This document shows positions 9,011 through 16,808 of a stretch of 64,000 bases of DNA, piece by piece. How positions within the stretch are numbered: position 1 is the first letter of the stretch; each line of letters begins with the position of its first letter. The notes under the pieces are model-generated. The model was not told the origin of the DNA. It made no database searches and was given only the letters and a program-made list of their open reading frames with translations. The DNA comes from VAZQ01 sp963821505 (lineage in GTDB: Bacteria; Pseudomonadota; Alphaproteobacteria; Rhizobiales; Xanthobacteraceae), in contig CAWGEH010000034.1 of NCBI GenBank assembly GCA_963821505.1, positions 434,001 to 498,000 on the forward strand. Direction: 5' to 3'. A program made the translations under genes and the position numbers.

Positions 9011-9075
9011 GCCGAAGTCGGGTAGACCCGACTTCGGCCACTCTAAGTGCCGAACTCGGGCAAGCCCGAGTTCGG
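9011..9075. repeat. Two adjacent hairpins of the GACTTCGG / GAGTTCGG type
   Basis: Two perfect inverted repeats in tandem: 9011-9038 with GCCGAAGTCGGGT arms around a 2-base loop, and 9050-9075 with CCGAACTCGGGC arms around a 2-base loop. They resemble the paired hairpins inside the composite repeats at 12109-12170, 12738-12797, 16652-16715 and 19195-19250, so they look like one member of that mobile-looking family. Confidence 0.65.
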
Positions 9076-9106
9076 GCGGGTGAGGGAGCCTTTGCCGGGA
9101 ACCCCT

Positions 9107-9160
9107 CACCCGGCCGCTCGCTGCGCTCGCGTCCACCCTCTCCCGCAAGGGGAGAGGGTA
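9107..9160. repeat. CTCTCCC-type repeat, left copy
   Basis: A repeat starting CCTCACCCGG and ending GGGGAGAGGGTACGGAG, with a central GCTCGCTGCGCTCGC palindrome. A direct partner lies at 9545-9609. The two flank the DUF559 gene in the same orientation. Confidence 0.6.
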
Positions 9161-9198
9161 CGGAGCCCGCGGCGCGTGCGGAGGGACCCGCAACTCCG

Positions 9199-9648
9199 AT
9201 GTCGCGGAGAAGCTTGCGGACTCCAACGTCGCACGCGCGGGCGTTGCGCGCCCGCATGACCGACGCCGAGGCCAAGCTCTGGTTCGCCTTGCGGGACCGG
9301 GGGTTTGCAAATTTCAAGTTCCGCCGGCAGGCGCCGGTCGGTCCGTTCATCGCGGATTTCGTGTGCTACGACGTACGTGTCGTCGTTGAAGTGGACGGCG
9401 GGCAACACGCCGAGTCGCGCCGCGACGAGCGCCGTGATCGCTGGTTCGCAGCCAATGATTTTCTGATCCTGAGGTTTTGGAACAATGACGTCCTAACGAA
9501 TCTTGCAGGCGTACTGACTTCTATTCTTGAGATATTGAGCCAGCGCACCCCTCACCCCGACCGCGCTCCGCGCGGTCGACCCTCTCCCGCAGGGGGAGAG
9601 GGTGACGGAGTTCGTTGCGCCGGCGGCGACAAGGACTTGGCACGATGA
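9199..9648 (+). CDS. DUF559 protein (Vsr-like endonuclease fold)
   Basis: About 150 residues. The core (MTDAEAKLWFALR, FRRQAPVGPFIADFVCY, VVVEVDGGQH) is the DUF559 pattern; the D-(x)n-EVDG residues correspond to the acidic active site of very-short-patch-repair-like PD-(D/E)XK nucleases. The family is widespread and mostly uncharacterised. An in-frame start at 8962 would add a low-complexity Arg/Ser/Pro leader translated from repeats, so ATG 9199 is chosen; the last 35 codons after LEILSQR are also translated from a repeat, so the native protein may have ended earlier. The stop overlaps the GNAT start (ATGA). It sits between two direct repeats. Confidence 0.75.
   Translation: MSRRSLRTPTSHARALRARMTDAEAKLWFALRDRGFANFKFRRQAPVGPFIADFVCYDVRVVVEVDGGQHAESRRDERRDRWFAANDFLILRFWNNDVLTNLAGVLTSILEILSQRTPHPDRAPRGRPSPAGGEGDGVRCAGGDKDLAR
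9545..9609. repeat. CTCTCCC-type repeat, right copy
   Basis: Direct partner of the repeat at 9107-9160: it starts CCCTCACCCC, has a GCGCTCCGCGCGG palindrome in the centre, and ends GGGGGAGAGGGTGACGGAG. It is translated as the tail of the DUF559 ORF. Confidence 0.6.
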
Positions 9649-10154
9649 TGACCGCGCGCGCCCAGCCCACGCTTGCGCTGCGGCCGTTCCTGGCGGCGGA
9701 CGCACCGCTGCTCGCCCAGATCTTTCGCGCCAGCATCGAAGAGCTGACCTCCGACGATTACAGCGAGGCCCAGCAGCAGGCCTGGGCCGCCATGGCGGAT
9801 GACGAAGCCGCCTTCGCGGAGCGCCTCGCCAATGCCGTGACGCTGCTGGGCACCATCGACGGATCGCCGGTGGGCTTCGCCTCGCTCGCCGGCCCCGAGC
9901 GCCTCGACATGCTCTACGTTCATCCCGCCGCGGCCGGGCACGGCGTCGGCAGCATGCTGCTCGATGCGGTGGAGCGGCTGGCCGGATCCCGCGGCGCCGC
10001 CCGGCTCACCGCCGACGTGAGCGACAGCGCCCAGGAGTTCTTCCGCCGGCGCGGTTTCGTGCCGCGGCAACGCAACACCATTCCGCTCGGCGACGAATGG
10101 CTGGCCAACACGACGATGGAAAAGAAGCTTGCCGCCAAGGAGCGCACGCCATGA
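9645..10154 (+). CDS. GNAT-family N-acetyltransferase
   Basis: A 169-residue acetyl-CoA-dependent acyltransferase, substrate unknown. The fold is visible as LALRPFLAADAPLLAQIF (first strand and helix), RLDMLYVHPAAAGHGVGSMLLDAVE (beta4 with the acetyl-CoA pyrophosphate loop, here AGHGVG), and the C-terminal FFRRRGFVPRQRN strand-turn. I use ATG 9645, which overlaps the DUF559 stop; the upstream extension is Arg-rich repeat translation. Its stop overlaps the start of the next tiny gene (ATGA), so 9645-10398 probably forms one transcript leading into cimA. Confidence 0.85.
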   Translation: MMTARAQPTLALRPFLAADAPLLAQIFRASIEELTSDDYSEAQQQAWAAMADDEAAFAERLANAVTLLGTIDGSPVGFASLAGPERLDMLYVHPAAAGHGVGSMLLDAVERLAGSRGAARLTADVSDSAQEFFRRRGFVPRQRNTIPLGDEWLANTTMEKKLAAKERTP

Positions 10155-10264
10155 AACACAAACGCGAAATGCCGGCCCCACGTTTCCAGAAGCACCATAT
10201 CATCCTTGCGGTCGTGGCCGTCGTCGTGGCCGTCGCCCTCGCGCTCAACTACTACCTCTGGTGA
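10151..10264 (+). CDS. 37-residue single-span membrane protein
   Basis: A very short gene: basic N-terminus (MKHKREMPAPRFQKHH) followed by one hydrophobic helix of about 20 residues (from IILAVVAVV to YYLW) and a stop. The start overlaps the acetyltransferase stop by ATGA, which supports translational coupling. Predicted orientation is N-in. No known family. A second tiny membrane protein follows after 17 bp. Small single-span proteins often tune larger membrane complexes, but nothing here says which. Confidence 0.6.
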   Translation: MKHKREMPAPRFQKHHIILAVVAVVVAVALALNYYLW

Positions 10265-10281
10265 TACGGGAGGATATGGTG

Positions 10282-10398
10282 ATGACAAAGCCGGACACGC
10301 CGTTCCCCAGGCACTGGCTCTATTACATCGTGCTCAAATACGCGGTCATCGCCGCGGCGGTCCTGCTCGCTCTCTACGTCGTATCCCGGCTGTTCTGA
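10282..10398 (+). CDS. 38-residue single-span membrane protein
   Basis: Second tiny gene of the pair: MTKPDTPFPRHW, then a helix running from YYIVLKYAV to LYVVSRLF. A GGGAGG ribosome site at 10268-10273 gives ideal spacing to ATG 10282; the in-frame ATG at 10276 is too close. It ends 7 bp before cimA. Basic residues at the start and one near the end leave topology ambiguous. No family recognised. Confidence 0.6.
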   Translation: MTKPDTPFPRHWLYYIVLKYAVIAAAVLLALYVVSRLF

Positions 10399-10405
10399 GT
10401 TCATC

Positions 10406-12001
10406 ATGGCGCGCGAACGGCTCTATCTCTTCGACACCACGCTGCGCGACGGCGCGCAGACCAACGGCGTCGATTTCACGCTCGGCGACAAGCTCGCGAT
10501 CGCGAAGATGCTGGACGATCTCGGCATCGACTACGTCGAGGGCGGCTATCCCGGCGCCAACCCGACCGACACGGAGCTGTTCGCGCAGGAGCGCAAGCTC
10601 GCCGCCACCTTCACCGCCTTCGGGATGACGCGGCGGCCGGGCCGCTCGACCTCGAACGATCCCGGCCTTGCGGCGCTGCTCGCAACCAAGGCCGACGCCA
10701 TCTGCTTCGTGGCGAAGTCCTGGGACTACCACGTGCGCGTCGCGCTCGAGACGACGCCGGACGAAAACCTGGCCTCGATCCGCGACAGCGTGCGCGCGGC
10801 GATCGGAAAAGGACGCGAAGTGCTCCTCGATTGCGAGCATTTCTTCGATGGCTACAAGGCCAATCCGCAATTCGCGCTGGCCTGCGCCAAGGCCGCCTAT
10901 GACGAGGGCGCGCGCTGGATCGTGCTCTGCGACACCAACGGCGGCGCGTTGCCGCACGAGGTGGAGAAGATCGTCGGCGAGGTGGTCGCGGCGATCCCCG
11001 GCGACCATGTCGGCATCCATGCCCACAACGACACCGAGCAGGCGGTGGCCAATTCGCTCGCCGCCGTGCGCGCCGGCGCCCGCCAGATTCAGGGCACGCT
11101 CAACGGGCTCGGCGAGCGCTGCGGCAACGCCAATCTCGTGTCGATCATCCCGACGCTGAAGCTCAAGAGCGAATTCGCCGACCGGTTCGAGATCGGCGTG
11201 TCGGATGCGCAGCTCAAGGAGCTGGTGCATGCCTCGCGCACCCTCGACGAGATGCTCAACCGCGCGCCCAACCGCCACGCGCCCTATGTGGGCGAGAGCG
11301 CGTTCGCGACCAAGGCCGGCATCCACGCCTCCGCCATCATGAAGGACCCCGCGACCTACGAGCACGTGCCGCCCGAGCGGGTCGGCAACCGGCGCAAGCT
11401 GTTGGTGTCGGACCAGGCGGGCCGGTCGAACGTGCTGGCCGAGCTCGAGCGCATCGGCCTCAAGGTCGACAAGGACGATGGCCGCATCGCCCGGCTGCTC
11501 GAGGTGGTGAAGGAGCGCGAGGCCATCGGCTATGCCTACGAGGCGGCGGATGCCTCCTTCGAGCTCCTGGCGCGCCGCGTGCTGGGCAAGGTGCCGGATT
11601 ATTTCGACGTCGAAAAATTCGACGTCAATGTCGAGCAGCGCGACAATGCCGTCGGCCAGCGCGTGATCGTGTCGCTGGCGGTGGTGAAGGTCAAGGTGGA
11701 CGGCGAAACCCTGATCTCGGCGGCGGAAGGCAACGGTCCGGTCAACGCGCTCGACCTCGCGTTGCGCAAGGATCTCGGCAAGTACCAGGGCTACATCAAC
11801 GGGCTCGAGCTCACCGACTATCGCGTGCGCATCCTCAACGGCGGCACCGAGGCGGTCACCCGCGTGCTGATCGAAAGCCAGGACGAGACCGGCGAGCGCT
11901 GGACCACGGTCGGCGTCTCCCCCAACATCATCGACGCCTCGTTCCAGGCGCTGATGGATTCGATCGTCTACAAGCTCGTGCGCTCCGGCGCGCCGGTGTG
12001 A
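10406..12001 (+). CDS. cimA: (R)-citramalate synthase
   Basis: A 531-residue enzyme of the LeuA/homocitrate synthase superfamily that condenses pyruvate and acetyl-CoA to citramalate, giving a threonine-independent route to 2-oxobutyrate and isoleucine. The HMGL-like TIM barrel begins with LFDTTLRDGAQTNGVDFT, whose Arg-Asp pair acts in catalysis and metal binding, and contains the metal-binding HAHND motif. Length, the GYPGANPTD segment, and the C-terminal regulatory domain fit the CimA subfamily (about 530 residues) rather than LeuA. It follows two tiny membrane-protein genes with a 7-bp gap. An interspersed repeat starts directly after the stop. Confidence 0.92.
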   Translation: MARERLYLFDTTLRDGAQTNGVDFTLGDKLAIAKMLDDLGIDYVEGGYPGANPTDTELFAQERKLAATFTAFGMTRRPGRSTSNDPGLAALLATKADAICFVAKSWDYHVRVALETTPDENLASIRDSVRAAIGKGREVLLDCEHFFDGYKANPQFALACAKAAYDEGARWIVLCDTNGGALPHEVEKIVGEVVAAIPGDHVGIHAHNDTEQAVANSLAAVRAGARQIQGTLNGLGERCGNANLVSIIPTLKLKSEFADRFEIGVSDAQLKELVHASRTLDEMLNRAPNRHAPYVGESAFATKAGIHASAIMKDPATYEHVPPERVGNRRKLLVSDQAGRSNVLAELERIGLKVDKDDGRIARLLEVVKEREAIGYAYEAADASFELLARRVLGKVPDYFDVEKFDVNVEQRDNAVGQRVIVSLAVVKVKVDGETLISAAEGNGPVNALDLALRKDLGKYQGYINGLELTDYRVRILNGGTEAVTRVLIESQDETGERWTTVGVSPNIIDASFQALMDSIVYKLVRSGAPV

Positions 12002-12003
12002 GC

Positions 12004-12170
12004 CGTCATCCTGAGGTGCTCGCCGCGCAGGCAAGTCTACGCAGCCTGCGCAAGCTTGGCTGCGCGGCGAGCCTCGAAGGATGACGGCCCCGATTCGGGC
12101 CGTCGCCACCGATCTCGGGTCTACCCGAGATCGGAATATTGGTGCGCAAGTCGGCTGCAGCCGACTTGCG
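12004..12170. repeat. Composite CATCCTGAGG-type repeat plus two hairpins
   Basis: A long imperfect inverted repeat (12004-12087) framed by GTCATCCTGAGG and CCTCGAAGGATGAC, followed by hairpins 12109-12134 (GATCTCGGGT arms) and 12145-12170 (GCAAGTCGGCT arms). It belongs to a family with members at 12650, 16591, 18661, 19150, 19390 and 50236. Confidence 0.75.
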
Positions 12171-12229
12171 ATGGCTCGCTTCGCTCGCACCTCAGGGGGA
12201 CGGATCGAACAAGCGAGGATGCGGCAACG

Positions 12230-12613
12230 ATGATCGACCACGTTTCCATCGCGGTGCGCGATCTCGACCGGGCGGCGCGCTTCTATCGCGACGTGCTGGG
12301 TGCGATCGGTTACCGGCAACTCGAGGCTCGTCCGCTGACCATCGGCTTCGGCAAGAGCTATCCCGAGTTCTGGCTCAACCTGCGCTCGGCCATGGCGACG
12401 GTTCCCGCCGACAGCGGCGCGCATGTCGGGTTGCGCGTGCGCAGCGTCGAGCTCGTCGATGCCTTCCACGCCGCCGCGCTCGCGGCTGGTGGCACGTGCG
12501 ACGGTGTGCCGGGCCTGCGGCCGCAGCACGGCGAGGGCTATTACGCCGTTTTCATCCGCGACCCCGACGGCAACCGCATCGAGGCCGTGACGTTTCTGAA
12601 GGAGCAGGCGTGA
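12230..12613 (+). CDS. VOC-family (glyoxalase/bleomycin-resistance fold) protein
   Basis: A 127-residue single VOC domain built from two beta-alpha-beta-beta-beta modules. It starts MIDHVSIAVRDLDRAARFYRDVLGAIGY and ends YYAVFIRDPDGNRIEAVTF, the standard opening and the metal-ligand closing segment; His4 and the final Glu are the likely metal ligands. Many relatives are glyoxalase-like or of unknown function. I start at ATG 12230; longer frames run back through the repeat. It is bracketed by composite repeats on both sides, so it is isolated from any operon. Confidence 0.85.
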   Translation: MIDHVSIAVRDLDRAARFYRDVLGAIGYRQLEARPLTIGFGKSYPEFWLNLRSAMATVPADSGAHVGLRVRSVELVDAFHAAALAAGGTCDGVPGLRPQHGEGYYAVFIRDPDGNRIEAVTFLKEQA

Positions 12614-12649
12614 ACCGTTCGGCTCTCGCCGTCACGCGCACAACCTTGC

Positions 12650-12897
12650 TCGGCCTCATGCTGAGGAGCACCGCAGCGCGGGCGGGCATGGCCAATCGCT
12701 CCGAACGCTACTGCGCTGCGGTGCGTCTCGAAGCACCGCAAGTCGGCTATAGCCGACTTGCGCACTCATACTCTCGATCTCGGATGATCCGAGATCGGTG
12801 GCCGCCCGCATCCTTCGAGACGCGCGCGCGCCAGTCTGGTCTGGTCTTGTCGAACGTGCGCGATCCGCGCGCTCCTCAGGATGAGGGCGGAGGATGA
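12650..12897. repeat. Composite repeat, four-part form
   Basis: Part 1 (12650-12737) is framed by CTCATGCTGAGGAGC and GCGTCTCGAAGCA; part 2 is hairpin 12738-12761 (GCAAGTCGGCT arms); part 3 is hairpin 12775-12797 (CGATCTCGG arms); part 4 (12805-12897) is framed by CATCCTTCGAGACGCGCG and GCGCTCCTCAGGATGAG. The same order occurs at 16591-16762 and 19150-19346. Confidence 0.8.
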
Positions 12898-12930
12898 GAC
12901 CGGATGACCGTCGTGCCCTTGATGAGCGCC

Positions 12931-13536
12931 CTACATCTTCTCCGCCGCGATCGGCGCCATTTCCTTCTCCGCCTCGGAAACGGCGCGCACGGCCTCGAAC
13001 AGTTTCGGCAAGATCTCCTCGACCCCTTCCGCCACCAGGAGATCGACCGACAGGCCCTTGCGGATGAATTCGAGCTTTCTCATGTGGTCGAGCAGGGCGC
13101 ACAGGGGGTCCCAGAAACGCGCGACGTTGAGGATCAGGATCGGCTTCTTGTGCCGGCCGAGCTGCGCCCAGGTGAGCTGCTCGACCAGCTCCTCGAGCGT
13201 CCCCACGCCGCCGGGAAGGGCGACGAAGGCGTCGGCGCGCTCGAACATCACGCGCTTGCGCTCGTGCATGTCGGGCGTGACGATTCGCTCCTGCACGCGC
13301 ACCAGCATGTGCTCGCGATTGACCAGGAAGTCCGGGATGACCCCGGTCACCGCGCCGCCGTGATCGAGCACCGATTCGGCGAGCGCTCCCATCAGGCCGA
13401 CCGACCCGCCGCCATAGACCAGGCCGAGGCCGTTCTCGGCCAGGATCCGGCCGAACGTCGCCGCCGCGTCCATGAACGCTGGGTTGTTGCCGGGGCCCGA
13501 GGCGCAGTAGACGCAAACCGATTTGATCGTGCTCAT
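12931..13536 (-). CDS. LOG-family protein (TIGR00730; cytokinin-nucleotide phosphoribohydrolase-like)
   Basis: A 201-residue Rossmann-like protein. It carries the family signature PGGVGTLEE (residues 108-116) and the preceding ERKR arginine/lysine motif (92-95), which in studied members bind and hydrolyse nucleoside 5'-monophosphates to free base and ribose 5-phosphate. The N-terminal VCVYCASGPGNNP and GLVYGGGSVGLMG loops are also canonical. In bacteria these proteins may act in nucleotide recycling or make cytokinins; sequence alone does not decide. It is convergent with the VOC gene side and divergent from the Atm1-type exporter, with a unit-C repeat in the divergent gap. Confidence 0.88.
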   Translation of the reverse strand: MSTIKSVCVYCASGPGNNPAFMDAAATFGRILAENGLGLVYGGGSVGLMGALAESVLDHGGAVTGVIPDFLVNREHMLVRVQERIVTPDMHERKRVMFERADAFVALPGGVGTLEELVEQLTWAQLGRHKKPILILNVARFWDPLCALLDHMRKLEFIRKGLSVDLLVAEGVEEILPKLFEAVRAVSEAEKEMAPIAAEKM

Positions 13537-13587
13537 GAGCCCAGGATGTGGCCTCGGGCGAGCGGCCCGTCAAGCCGCGGTCTTGGC

Positions 13588-13690
13588 GCATGTTCCGGAA
13601 AAGTGGGAACCGGTTTTCCGAATAGAACATGCGCAAAATCTAAGAATCCGGAGCGCATCCCGATTGAGCCCAATCGGGATGCGCTCAGGC
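13588..13690. repeat. Unit-C interspersed repeat
   Basis: A stand-alone copy of unit C: a GCGCATGTTC...GAACATGCGC inverted repeat enclosing GGGAACCGGTTTTCCG, followed by a short linker and the ATCCCGATTG...CAATCGGGAT hairpin. It lies in the divergent gap between the LOG gene and the ABC exporter and may separate or overlap their promoters. Confidence 0.8.
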
Positions 13691-13816
13691 ATGACCGTTG
13701 CGGCCGCGGGCGCCGCCATGGCCGATTGTTCTCGTCTGGGGTGATTGCAGTCTGGAAAGTCTCTATATGAGGGGTTCGACGGACTGCCCGGGCGGCCCGT
13801 CAGTCCGGGCTTGTCG

Positions 13817-15811
13817 ATGACCGATTCCCATCTGCGATCGACCGAAGCATTGAAGCGCGAGGTGTCCGCCGACGGCGAGGGCTCGCTGTTTTCCATCATG
13901 CGCGGGTTGTGGCCCTATATCTGGCCGGCCGAGCGCCGCGACCTTCAGCTTCGGGTCGCGCTGGCGATGGTGCTCCTCCTCGCCGCCAAGCTCGCCACCA
14001 TCGCGGTGCCCTTCACCTTCAAATGGGCGACCGACGCGCTCACCGGCGAGGGCAGCGCGCCGGTGGCGCCCTCCGACTGGCTCGTCTGGACGCTGGCGGC
14101 GCCGATCTCGCTGACCATCGCCTATGGCGGGACGCGCATCCTGATGGCGCTGCTCACCCAGATGCGCGACGGCATCTTCGCCAAGGTGGCGATGAACGCG
14201 GTGCGCCGGCTCGCCTACCGCACCTTCGAGCACATGCACCAGCTCTCGCTGCGTTTCCATCTCGAACGCAAGACCGGCGGCCTGACGCGCGTGCTCGAGC
14301 GCGGGCGCAACGCCATCGAGACGATCGTGCGCATGGTGATCATGCAGCTGGTGCCGACGATCATCGAGCTCGGGCTGATCGTCGTCGTGCTGCTCTATCA
14401 ATTCGACTGGCGCTACGTGATCGTCATCCTCGCCCTGGTCGCGCTCTACATGGGGTTCACCTATCAGGCGACCGAATGGCGCATCAACATTCGGCGCCGG
14501 ATGAACGACAGCGACACCGACGCCAACGTCAAGGCGATCGACTCGCTGCTCAATTACGAGACGGTGAAATATTTCGTCGCCGAGGAGCGCGAGGCTCGCC
14601 GCTACGACCGCGCCATGGCGCGCTACGAGCAGGCGAGCGTCCAGGCCTATGTCTCGCTCGCCGTGCTCAACGCCGGCCAAGCGGTGATCTTCACCATCGG
14701 CCTCGCCGCGGTGATGGTGATGTGCGCCTACGGCATCAAGCAAGGCACCAACACGGTCGGCGACTTCGTGATGATCAACGCCATGATGATCCAGCTCTAC
14801 CAGCCGCTCAATTTCATGGGCATGGTTTATCGCGAGATCAAGCAGGCGGTGATCGACATCGAGAAGATGTTCGCGATCCTCGCGCGCGAGCCCGAGATCA
14901 AGGACAAGTCGGGTGCCAAGCCGCTCGCGATCAAGCGCGGTGCAATTCGCTTCGAGGATGTCTCTTTCGCCTACGACCCCGAGCGGCAAATCCTCAAGGG
15001 GGTCACCTTCGAGGTCCCGGCCGGCCACAGGGTCGCGGTGGTCGGCCCCTCCGGCGCCGGCAAGTCCACCATCTCGCGCCTGTTGTTCCGCTTCTACGAG
15101 GTCAGCGGCGGGCGCATCTCGATCGACGGCCAGGACATCCGCGACGTCACGCAGAAATCCCTGCGCTCGGCGATCGGCATGGTCCCGCAGGACACCGTGC
15201 TGTTCAACGACACCATCCGCTACAACATCCGCTACGGCCGCTGGGAAGCGAGCGATGCCGAGGTCGAGGAAGCGGCGCGGCTCGCCCAGATTGACGATTT
15301 CATCCGGCTTTCGCCCAAGGGCTACGACACCGAGGTCGGCGAGCGCGGCCTGAAGCTGTCGGGCGGCGAGAAGCAGCGCGTCGCGATCGCGCGCACGATC
15401 CTCAAAGCGCCGCCCATCCTGCTGCTCGACGAGGCCACCTCCGCGCTCGACAGCCATACCGAACGCGACATCCAGGACGCGCTCGAGCGGGTGTCGGAGG
15501 ATCGCACCACGCTGGTCATCGCGCACCGGCTCTCCACCATCGTCGGCGCCGACGAGATCATCGTGCTCGACCAGGGCGTGATCGTCGAGCGCGGCACCCA
15601 CCGCCAGCTCCTGGCCACCGGTGGGCTCTATGCCAGCATGTGGAACCGGCAGCGCGAGGCCGAGGCGGCGCGCGAGAAGCTTGCGCTGGTCGACGACGAG
15701 GTCGCCGCGCCCAACCGCAATCCGCCGGGGGTCGAGGACGTCCTGGCCGAGCAGTCGGTCGACGAAGGCCGGCTGGAGCCGCCGGTCGAGCGCGCCGACG
15801 CCGCCGAGTGA
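13817..15811 (+). CDS. Atm1/HMT1-type ABC exporter (fused permease and ATPase)
   Basis: A 664-residue half-transporter. An N-terminal six-helix ABC membrane domain (about residues 40-360, with the coupling segment MNAVRRLAYRTFEHMHQLSLRFH) is followed by the ATPase: Walker A GPSGAGKST (about 410), signature LSGGEKQR (about 514), Walker B ILLLDEATSALD and the switch HRLS. The membrane-domain sequence, including NYETVKYF, is that of the Atm1/HMT1 branch, which exports glutathione-linked persulfide or metal conjugates and supports cytosolic Fe-S maturation. I use ATG 13817; the upstream in-frame ATG gives a non-family leader. The C-terminal 45 residues are acidic and probably flexible. It lies 2 bp before psd. 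Confidence 0.9.
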   Translation: MTDSHLRSTEALKREVSADGEGSLFSIMRGLWPYIWPAERRDLQLRVALAMVLLLAAKLATIAVPFTFKWATDALTGEGSAPVAPSDWLVWTLAAPISLTIAYGGTRILMALLTQMRDGIFAKVAMNAVRRLAYRTFEHMHQLSLRFHLERKTGGLTRVLERGRNAIETIVRMVIMQLVPTIIELGLIVVVLLYQFDWRYVIVILALVALYMGFTYQATEWRINIRRRMNDSDTDANVKAIDSLLNYETVKYFVAEEREARRYDRAMARYEQASVQAYVSLAVLNAGQAVIFTIGLAAVMVMCAYGIKQGTNTVGDFVMINAMMIQLYQPLNFMGMVYREIKQAVIDIEKMFAILAREPEIKDKSGAKPLAIKRGAIRFEDVSFAYDPERQILKGVTFEVPAGHRVAVVGPSGAGKSTISRLLFRFYEVSGGRISIDGQDIRDVTQKSLRSAIGMVPQDTVLFNDTIRYNIRYGRWEASDAEVEEAARLAQIDDFIRLSPKGYDTEVGERGLKLSGGEKQRVAIARTILKAPPILLLDEATSALDSHTERDIQDALERVSEDRTTLVIAHRLSTIVGADEIIVLDQGVIVERGTHRQLLATGGLYASMWNRQREAEAAREKLALVDDEVAAPNRNPPGVEDVLAEQSVDEGRLEPPVERADAAE

Positions 15812-15813
15812 TC

Positions 15814-16512
15814 ATGTCCGTGCTCGCCTCCATCCGCTCGCAGCTGGCGCCGGTCCACCGCGAGGGCGTGCCGTTCATCGGCGTCTTCGCGTTGGTCACC
15901 CTGTTCTTGTTCTGGCTGTGGTCGCCGCTGGGCTGGCTCGGCACCGCGGCGACGCTCTGGTGCGCTTACTTTTTCCGTGATCCGCCCCGGGTGACGCCGG
16001 TGCGCGACGGGATCGTGGTTTCTCCCGCCGACGGGCGCGTGAGCCGCATCGCCAACGCGCCGCCGCCGAAAGAGCTCGAGCTCGGCGAGCGGCCGCTGCC
16101 GCGGGTGTCGATCTTCATGAGCGTGTTCGACTGCCACGTGAACCGCAGCCCGGTGACCGGGAAGATCGGACGCATCGTCTATCACCACGGCGCCTTCCTC
16201 AGCGCCGACCTCGACAAGGCGAGCGAGAGCAACGAGCGCAATTGCTTTCTCATCGCCACCGGCAATGGCCGCATCGGCGTGGTGCAGATCGCCGGCCTCG
16301 TTGCGCGCCGCATCGTCTGCTTCGTGCGCGCCGGCGCGACGGTCGGGGCCGGCGAGCGCATCGGCATGATCCGCTTCGGCTCGCGCGTCGACGTCTACCT
16401 GCCGGAAGGCGTGCGGCCGCTGGTCGCCGAGGGCCAGACCGCCATCGCCGGTGAAACCATCATCGCCGATCTGCGCGCCGGGGATCCGCAGCGCACCTTC
16501 CGCGTCGGGTAG
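15814..16512 (+). CDS. psd: Phosphatidylserine decarboxylase proenzyme
   Basis: A 232-residue short-type (about 210-240 residues) inner-membrane decarboxylase that makes phosphatidylethanolamine. One or two hydrophobic spans at the N-terminus (VPFIGVFALVTLFLFWLW, LGTAATLWCAYF) anchor it. Self-cleavage should occur at Gly189-Ser190 in IRFGSRVD, turning the serine into the pyruvoyl cofactor. VSPADGRV and FMSVFDCHVNR are conserved active-site segments. It begins 2 bp after the ABC exporter stop, so both are probably co-transcribed, and pssA, the previous step of the same pathway, follows after a repeat insertion. Confidence 0.95.
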   Translation: MSVLASIRSQLAPVHREGVPFIGVFALVTLFLFWLWSPLGWLGTAATLWCAYFFRDPPRVTPVRDGIVVSPADGRVSRIANAPPPKELELGERPLPRVSIFMSVFDCHVNRSPVTGKIGRIVYHHGAFLSADLDKASESNERNCFLIATGNGRIGVVQIAGLVARRIVCFVRAGATVGAGERIGMIRFGSRVDVYLPEGVRPLVAEGQTAIAGETIIADLRAGDPQRTFRVG

Positions 16513-16590
16513 GTTCATTGTCGCGCAGGAGGGGGGAGCACTCCGTATTTGCGCTACATGCTGTTCGGCATTGGCCGGGGGTATGAGCCT

Positions 16591-16762
16591 CGCGTCCTCA
16601 TGCTGAGGAGCGTCGCGTAGCGACGCGTCTCGAAGCATGAGGGGCACCCAAGTCGGTTTACCCGACTCGCGATTTTTAGGTACTGATCTCGGGCAAACCC
16701 GAGATCGGGGCCGCTCCCATCCTTCGAGACGCGCTTCGCGCTCCTCAGGATGAGGAGCGGAA
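16591..16762. repeat. Composite repeat, four-part form, between psd and pssA
   Basis: Clean example of the four-part element: inverted pair CTCATGCTGAGGAGC / GTCTCGAAGCATGAG, hairpin with AAGTCGG/CCGACT arms, hairpin with GATCTCGGG/CCCGAGATC arms, then inverted pair CATCCTTCGAGACGCG / GCGCTCCTCAGGATG. It separates two genes that are normally adjacent. Confidence 0.85.
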
Positions 16763-16808
16763 TGCCGCGGCGCTGGTGCCGCCGCGGCCCGTCCGCTATA
16801 TTGCCGCC

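Noticed and set aside
9011..9075. Paired hairpins after cysS as a rho-independent terminator
   Set aside because: No T-run follows, and the same hairpins recur inside interspersed repeats.
10346..12529. A 727-codon minus-strand open frame
   Set aside because: It lies antisense to cimA and a VOC gene; composition (His/Arg/Ala-rich, no motif) is that of a GC-driven shadow frame.
13763..15601. A 612-codon minus-strand open frame opposite the ABC exporter
   Set aside because: Shadow of a well-supported gene; Asp/His/Arg-biased translation without motifs.
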